Shown here in pieces: positions 59,347 through 64,000 of a stretch of 64,000 nt of DNA. The translations under genes were made by a program, and so were the position numbers. This DNA comes from Flavobacterium psychrophilum. GTDB taxonomy: Bacteria; Bacteroidota; Bacteroidia; Flavobacteriales; Flavobacteriaceae. The notes beneath the pieces were generated by a model, which was not told the DNA's origin, did no database searches, and saw only the letters and a list, made by a program, of their open reading frames with translations. Location: assembly GCA_945890865.1 (NCBI GenBank), contig CAMDDB010000006.1, forward strand, positions 62,001-126,000. Direction: 5' to 3'. Positions within the stretch are counted from its first letter, which is position 1. Each line of letters starts with the position of its first letter.

Positions 59347-62300
59347 TTAGTAATTGAATTCTTCTTTAGCAGCAATTAATTCATTGTACTCTTCTTTAGA
59401 TCCTACAATCATATTGTCATAATCTCTCATACCAGTTCCGGCAGGGATTCTATGTCCTACGATTACATTTTCTTTCAATCCTTCTAAGGTATCCACTTTA
59501 CCAGCAACCGCTGCTTCGTTCAATACTTTAGTCGTTTCCTGGAACGATGCCGCAGAAATGAATGATTTCGTTTGTAACGATGCTCTCGTGATACCTTGAA
59601 GTACCGGAGTAGCCGTAGCCGTAATAACATCACGTGCCACCACTATGTTTTGATCGTTGCGTTTTAATAACGAATTTTCATCGCGTAACTGACGTGGAGA
59701 AATGATTTGACCTGGTTTTAAATGCTCAGAGTCGCCTGCTTCTTCTACCACTTTCATTCCGTATAATTTATCGTTTTCTACAAGGAAATCACTAGTGTGT
59801 GCCAATTGATCTTCTAAGAATAATGTATCTCCTGGATCCACAATTCTTACTTTACGCATCATTTGACGGATCACCACTTCAAAGTGTTTGTCGTTGATTT
59901 TTACCCCTTGCAAACGGTATACTTCTTGAATTTCATTTACCAAGTACTGTTGTACCGCTGATGGTCCTTGAATTCTTAGGATATCTTCTGGAGTAATTGC
60001 ACCATCTGAAAGTGGCGTACCTGCTTTCACATAGTCATTCTCTTGTACTAAGATTTGGTTCGAAAGTTTAACTAAATATTTCTTCACTTCACCAAATTTA
60101 GACTCGATAGCGATTTCTCTGTTACCTCTTTTGATTTTTCCAAAAGTAACTACCCCGTCGATTTCAGAAACCACTGCTGGATTGGATGGATTACGCGCTT
60201 CTAATAACTCGGTAATTCTTGGTAAACCTCCGGTGATATCGCCTGTTTTAGAAGAACGACGTGGAATTTTTACTAAAATTTTACCCGCTTTAATTTTCTC
60301 ACCATCATTTACCATAAGGTGGGCCCCAACTGGTAAGTTATACGAACGAATTAATTCGCCGTCTTTACCATAAATCAATAAGGTTGGAACTAATTTTTTA
60401 TTTCTTCCTTCCGAAATTACTTTCTCTTGGAAACCCGTTTGCTCATCGATTTCAACTAAGAACGATTGTCCTTGCTCTAAATCTTCATAAGCAACTTTTC
60501 CTGTAAATTCAGAAATAATAACTCCATTATAGGGATCCCATTTACAGATGGTTGCCCCTTTTTCAACAACGTCTCCGTCTTTTACAAAAATGCTTGATCC
60601 ATAAGGAATATAGTGTGTATTTAATACAATACCGGTTTTAGGTTCTACTAATTTCAATTCCGTTGAACGAGAAATAACGATGTCAACAGCATTTCCGTCG
60701 GCATCTTCTCCTTTAACTGTTTTTAAATCTTCGATTTCTAATTTACCACCAAAACGTGCTACAACGCTAGACTCTTCAGAGATTCCTCCTGCAACTCCTC
60801 CTACGTGGAACGTACGAAGTGTTAACTGTGTACCTGGCTCACCAATTGATTGTGCTGCAATAACACCAACTGCCTCACCTTTTTGCGTCATTTTTCCTGT
60901 CGCCAAGTTTCTTCCGTAACATTTAGCACAAATACCTTTGGTTGCTTCACAAGTTAAGGGCGAACGCACTTCCACTTTTTCAATTGGAGACGCTTCAATT
61001 TTCTTAACGATTGCTTCTGTGATTTGGTCTCCCGCTTCTATTAATACTTCATTATCCAATGGATTAACAACGTTTTGTAACGCTACACGACCCAGGATTC
61101 TTTCGCCTAAAGTTTCTACGATTTCTTCATTTTTCTTTAAAGCCGAAACTTCAATTCCTCTTAGTGTACCACAATCTACTGAGTTCACAATTACATCTTG
61201 CGATACATCATGTAAACGACGTGTTAAGTAACCCGCATCGGCTGTTTTAAGAGCGGTATCGGCAAGACCTTTACGCGCACCGTGCGTAGAAATGAAATAT
61301 TCTAAGATGGAAAGTCCTTCTTTAAAGTTAGAAAGAATTGGGTTTTCAATAATTTCACCACCACCAGCAGTTGATTTTTTTGGCTTAGCCATCAAACCAC
61401 GCATACCGGTTAACTGACGAATCTGTTCTTTTGATCCCCTTGCACCCGAATCAAGCATCATGTATACCGAGTTGAAACCTTGTTGGTCTTCACGGATATT
61501 TTTCATTGCCAATTCAGTTAATTGTGCATTCGCAGACGTCCAGATATCAATAACTTGGTTGTAACGTTCGTTATTGGTAATAAGACCCATGTTATAATTT
61601 ATTGAGATACCTTCAACTTGCTCTCTAGCATCTGCAATTAATTTTGTTTTTTGTTCTGGAATACGAATATCACCTAAACTGAATGACAATCCACCTTTAA
61701 ATGCAAATTTGTATCCCATATCTTTCATGTTATCCAAGAAAGCTGCAGTAGTAGGCACATCAGTAACCGATAAAATTTTACCAATAATATCACGTAATGA
61801 TTTTTTTGTTAAAACTTCATTGATATATCCAGCTGCTTGAGGTACTACTTCATTAAATAATACTCTACCCGCAGTAGTTTGGATAATTTGGTATACTAAT
61901 TCTCCGTTTTCATTAAAATCTTTAGCACGCACTTTCACACGAGCATTCAATTCTAATTTTCCTTCGTTCAAGGCAATATTTACTTCTTCTGCAGAATAGA
62001 ATGTTAAGCCTTCGCCTAAAATTTTATGTTCTGGAGTAGACAAACGTTCTTTGGTCATATAATACAGACCCAATACCATGTCCTGAGAAGGTACGGTAAT
62101 TGGAGCTCCATTAGCAGGGTTTAAGATATTGTGTGAAGCCAACATTAACAATTGTGCTTCTAAAATAGCTTCTGGTCCTAATGGTAAATGAACCGCCATC
62201 TGGTCACCATCAAAATCGGCATTAAACGCCGTACATACTAATGGGTGTAACTGGATTGCTTTTCCTTCAATAAGTTTTGGTTGGAATGCTTGAATACCTA

Positions 62301-63654
62301 AACGGTGTAACGTAGGAGCACGATTCAGTAATACTGGATGTCCTTTGATTACATTTTCAAGAATATCCCATACTACAGGCTCTTTTTTGTCGATAATTTT
62401 CTTAGCCGACTTCACCGTTTTAACGATTCCTCTTTCGATTAACTTACGAATAACGAATGGTTTGTAAAGTTCAGCCGCCATATCTTTTGGAATACCGCAT
62501 TCAAACAATTTCATTTCTGGTCCAACAACAATTACAGAACGCGCCGAATAATCTACACGTTTTCCTAATAAGTTTTGACGGAAACGACCTTGCTTACCTT
62601 TCAATGAATCTGAAAGTGATTTCAACGGTCTGTTTGATTCTGTTTTAACCGCAGAAGCTTTACGTGTATTGTCAAATAATGAATCTACCGATTCTTGTAA
62701 CATACGTTTTTCGTTACGTAAGATCACTTCTGGAGCTTTGATCTCCATCAATCTTTTTAAACGGTTGTTACGGATGATTACTCTTCGGTATAAATCATTT
62801 AAATCTGACGTAGCAAAACGACCACCGTCTAAAGGCACAAGAGGACGCAATTCTGGTGGAATTACCGGAATTACTTTTAAAATCATCCATTCAGGACGGT
62901 TTTCTCTGTTATGGTTAGACTCACGGAACGATTCTACTACATTCAAACGTTTTAAAGCCTCCGTTTTACGTTGTTTAGACGTTTCGTTATTAGCGGCATG
63001 ACGCAATTCATATGATAATTCATCTAAATTAGTACGAGCTAATAAATCCATAATACATTCAGCACCCATTTTAGCGATGAATTTATTTGGATCGTTATCG
63101 TCTAAATATTGATTTTCCATTGGAAGTGTATCTAAAATATTTAAATACTCTTCTTCGGTTAAGAAATCTAAACGTTGTAGTGTTTCTCCTTCGGCATTTG
63201 TAGCGATACCTGCCTGAATTACTACGTATCTTTCGTAGTAAATAATCATGTCTAATTTCTTAGAAGGTAATCCTAAAATATAGCCAATTTTGTTGGGTAA
63301 TGATCTAAAATACCAGATATGAGCAATAGGCACTACCAAATTGATGTGTCCTACTCTATCTCTACGTACTTTTTTCTCTGTTACTTCTACACCACATCGG
63401 TCACAAACGATTCCTTTGTAGCGAATTCTTTTATATTTTCCACAAGCACATTCGTAATCTTTAACGGGACCGAAAATACGCTCACAGAAAAGACCATCTC
63501 TTTCTGGTTTGTGTGTACGATAGTTAATCGTTTCTGGTTTTAAAACTTCACCTCTAGATTCTCCTAAAATTGACTCTGGAGAAGCTAAACCTATCGTGAT
63601 TTTGTTAAACCTTTTGATTTGGCTCTTGTCTTTACTATTTCTATTATTCATCAT
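59347..63654 (-). CDS. rpoC: DNA-directed RNA polymerase subunit beta'
   Basis: Catalytic subunit of RNA polymerase, 1435 residues, normal for Bacteroidetes. The zinc-binding domain is [20 protein letters not shown] near residue 70. The active-site motif NADFDGDQM with its three aspartates is in [20 protein letters not shown]. The second zinc site is [15 protein letters not shown]. The trigger-loop region includes [20 protein letters not shown]. The start [20 protein letters not shown] is at 63654; an alternative second methionine is one codon in. rpoB ends 246 bases upstream in the same direction, and the gap carries heptamer array E. The terminator is at 59285-59324. Confidence 0.98.
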   Translation of the reverse strand: MMNNRNSKDKSQIKRFNKITIGLASPESILGESRGEVLKPETINYRTHKPERDGLFCERIFGPVKDYECACGKYKRIRYKGIVCDRCGVEVTEKKVRRDRVGHINLVVPIAHIWYFRSLPNKIGYILGLPSKKLDMIIYYERYVVIQAGIATNAEGETLQRLDFLTEEEYLNILDTLPMENQYLDDNDPNKFIAKMGAECIMDLLARTNLDELSYELRHAANNETSKQRKTEALKRLNVVESFRESNHNRENRPEWMILKVIPVIPPELRPLVPLDGGRFATSDLNDLYRRVIIRNNRLKRLMEIKAPEVILRNEKRMLQESVDSLFDNTRKASAVKTESNRPLKSLSDSLKGKQGRFRQNLLGKRVDYSARSVIVVGPEMKLFECGIPKDMAAELYKPFVIRKLIERGIVKTVKSAKKIIDKKEPVVWDILENVIKGHPVLLNRAPTLHRLGIQAFQPKLIEGKAIQLHPLVCTAFNADFDGDQMAVHLPLGPEAILEAQLLMLASHNILNPANGAPITVPSQDMVLGLYYMTKERLSTPEHKILGEGLTFYSAEEVNIALNEGKLELNARVKVRAKDFNENGELVYQIIQTTAGRVLFNEVVPQAAGYINEVLTKKSLRDIIGKILSVTDVPTTAAFLDNMKDMGYKFAFKGGLSFSLGDIRIPEQKTKLIADAREQVEGISINYNMGLITNNERYNQVIDIWTSANAQLTELAMKNIREDQQGFNSVYMMLDSGARGSKEQIRQLTGMRGLMAKPKKSTAGGGEIIENPILSNFKEGLSILEYFISTHGARKGLADTALKTADAGYLTRRLHDVSQDVIVNSVDCGTLRGIEVSALKKNEEIVETLGERILGRVALQNVVNPLDNEVLIEAGDQITEAIVKKIEASPIEKVEVRSPLTCEATKGICAKCYGRNLATGKMTQKGEAVGVIAAQSIGEPGTQLTLRTFHVGGVAGGISEESSVVARFGGKLEIEDLKTVKGEDADGNAVDIVISRSTELKLVEPKTGIVLNTHYIPYGSSIFVKDGDVVEKGATICKWDPYNGVIISEFTGKVAYEDLEQGQSFLVEIDEQTGFQEKVISEGRNKKLVPTLLIYGKDGELIRSYNLPVGAHLMVNDGEKIKAGKILVKIPRRSSKTGDITGGLPRITELLEARNPSNPAVVSEIDGVVTFGKIKRGNREIAIESKFGEVKKYLVKLSNQILVQENDYVKAGTPLSDGAITPEDILRIQGPSAVQQYLVNEIQEVYRLQGVKINDKHFEVVIRQMMRKVRIVDPGDTLFLEDQLAHTSDFLVENDKLYGMKVVEEAGDSEHLKPGQIISPRQLRDENSLLKRNDQNIVVARDVITATATPVLQGITRASLQTKSFISAASFQETTKVLNEAAVAGKVDTLEGLKENVIVGHRIPAGTGMRDYDNMIVGSKEEYNELIAAKEEFNY

Positions 63655-63900
63655 AGTTTTTACTCTTGATTTATTTGCAATTTAAAATTGATTCTTGTTT
63701 TCATCTAAAGGTTTGCTTTAGACTTCAACGCTACCTCGGCTTACTTCTCAAAACTTCAACATTAACGGATGAAGTGCTAGTTATATTTCTATAAAAAATC
63801 GGAACGGTTTACGGGTATAAATCCTAAAAACTCATTATTATTTTGTTCAAAGTTTCAAGTTTCAGGTTCCAATTTGAAACCTGAAACCCAAAACAAAAAA
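63655..63900. other. rpoB-rpoC intergenic spacer (246 bp)
   Basis: Unusually long for an rpoBC spacer. It holds heptamer array E at its rpoB end, a 10-bp hairpin inside that array, and about 190 bases of non-repetitive sequence in which I see no gene. No -7 box on the minus strand is evident. Confidence 0.55.
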
Positions 63901-63901
63901 C
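63846..63901. repeat. Heptamer-register array E (8 units) abutting the rpoB stop
   Basis: Eight 7-bp units in register: TTCAAAG, TTTCAAG, TTTCAGG, TTCCAAT, then TTGAAAC, CTGAAAC, CCAAAAC and AAAAAAC, the last reaching the first base of the rpoB stop codon. The left half is close to the reverse complement of the right half, giving a hairpin with a 10-bp stem GTTTCAGGTT and AACCTGAAAC. Confidence 0.75.
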
Positions 63902-64000
63902 TATTCTTCTAATCTGATGTCAAGTCCAAGACCTTTTAATTCATGCATTAATACATTGAATGATTCAGGTAATCCTGGTTCTGGCATGGTTTCTCCTTTA
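63901..64000 (-). CDS. rpoB: DNA-directed RNA polymerase subunit beta (C-terminal end only)
   Basis: The last 32 codons of RpoB are present, ending in TAG at 63903-63901. The sequence [14 protein letters not shown] followed by [18 protein letters not shown] is the conserved C-terminal segment that contacts the beta' subunit. The start and the rest of the gene lie outside the window. rpoC follows in the same direction. Confidence 0.95.
   Translation of the reverse strand, partial: KGETMPEPGLPESFNVLMHELKGLGLDIRLEE

Overview
The window is an AT-rich stretch of chromosome from a member of the Flavobacteriaceae, Flavobacterium or a close relative. The evidence is a PorP/SprF protein beside a giant adhesin with a type IX secretion C-terminal domain, -7 boxes of the form TAnnTTTG paired with an upstream TTG, almost no Shine-Dalgarno sequences, and gene neighbourhoods (grpE-dnaJ, parAB with a DUF5683 gene, DUF3467 beside rpoC) that I recognise from that family. 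There is no prophage, insertion sequence, CRISPR array or rRNA operon, so this is mainly core genome.

Layout. Positions 1-2970 hold secA, cut by the window edge. Positions 3056-13728 are a minus-strand block: DUF2795, a cobalamin adenosyltransferase, an ABC-F ATPase, DUF2007, a one-domain DEAD-like protein, an NtrC-type regulator without its HTH, a NatAB-type ABC exporter, dnaJ-grpE, a TIGR01777 epimerase and a DUF4442 hotdog protein. Positions 13941-17828 are a plus-strand envelope module (PadR regulator, PspC protein, two DUF2807 proteins and a possible 24-residue hydrophobic peptide). Then come trxB, tRNA-Pro(TGG), udk-ftsB-mutA-mutB, a 36-residue basic ORF, and parA-parB-DUF5683-dapB-lepB-wbqC. 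Positions 29404-35389 run minus: a phosphatase-family protein, two rhomboids, mutL, ribH and a TPR protein. Positions 35525-44331 run plus: recF, a rhodanese-thioredoxin lipoprotein, murB, a GT2 glycosyltransferase overlapping a sigma factor, lipA, gap and a hybrid histidine kinase. The purine nucleoside phosphorylase next to lpxK has an in-frame stop at codon 7. Nif3, a cysteine-free 'zinc ribbon' protein and rluF follow. The last part is minus strand: GNAT, PorP/SprF, the 2658-residue adhesin, DUF3467, rpoC and the end of rpoB.

How genes work together. The adenosyltransferase at 3463 makes the cofactor used by the methylmalonyl-CoA mutase at 20242-23750. SprF and the adhesin are a secretion pair of the gliding-motility type. 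GrpE and DnaJ are DnaK co-chaperones. ParA and ParB segregate the chromosome. The PadR/PspC/DUF2807 genes look like a self-regulated envelope-stress module.

Most unusual signals. Five loci carry arrays of 7-bp units in strict register whose sequence drifts along the array (5785-5812, 6794-6856, 21633-21702 inside mutB, 59090-59257, and 63846-63901 between rpoB and rpoC). Several recognisable proteins have lost the residues that define their family activity: MutL metal motifs, all four zinc-ribbon cysteines, a rhomboid catalytic serine, the DEAD-box motifs of a half helicase, the HTH of an NtrC regulator, and half of the DnaJ zinc centre. Family assignments rest on motifs read by eye; no database search was run.
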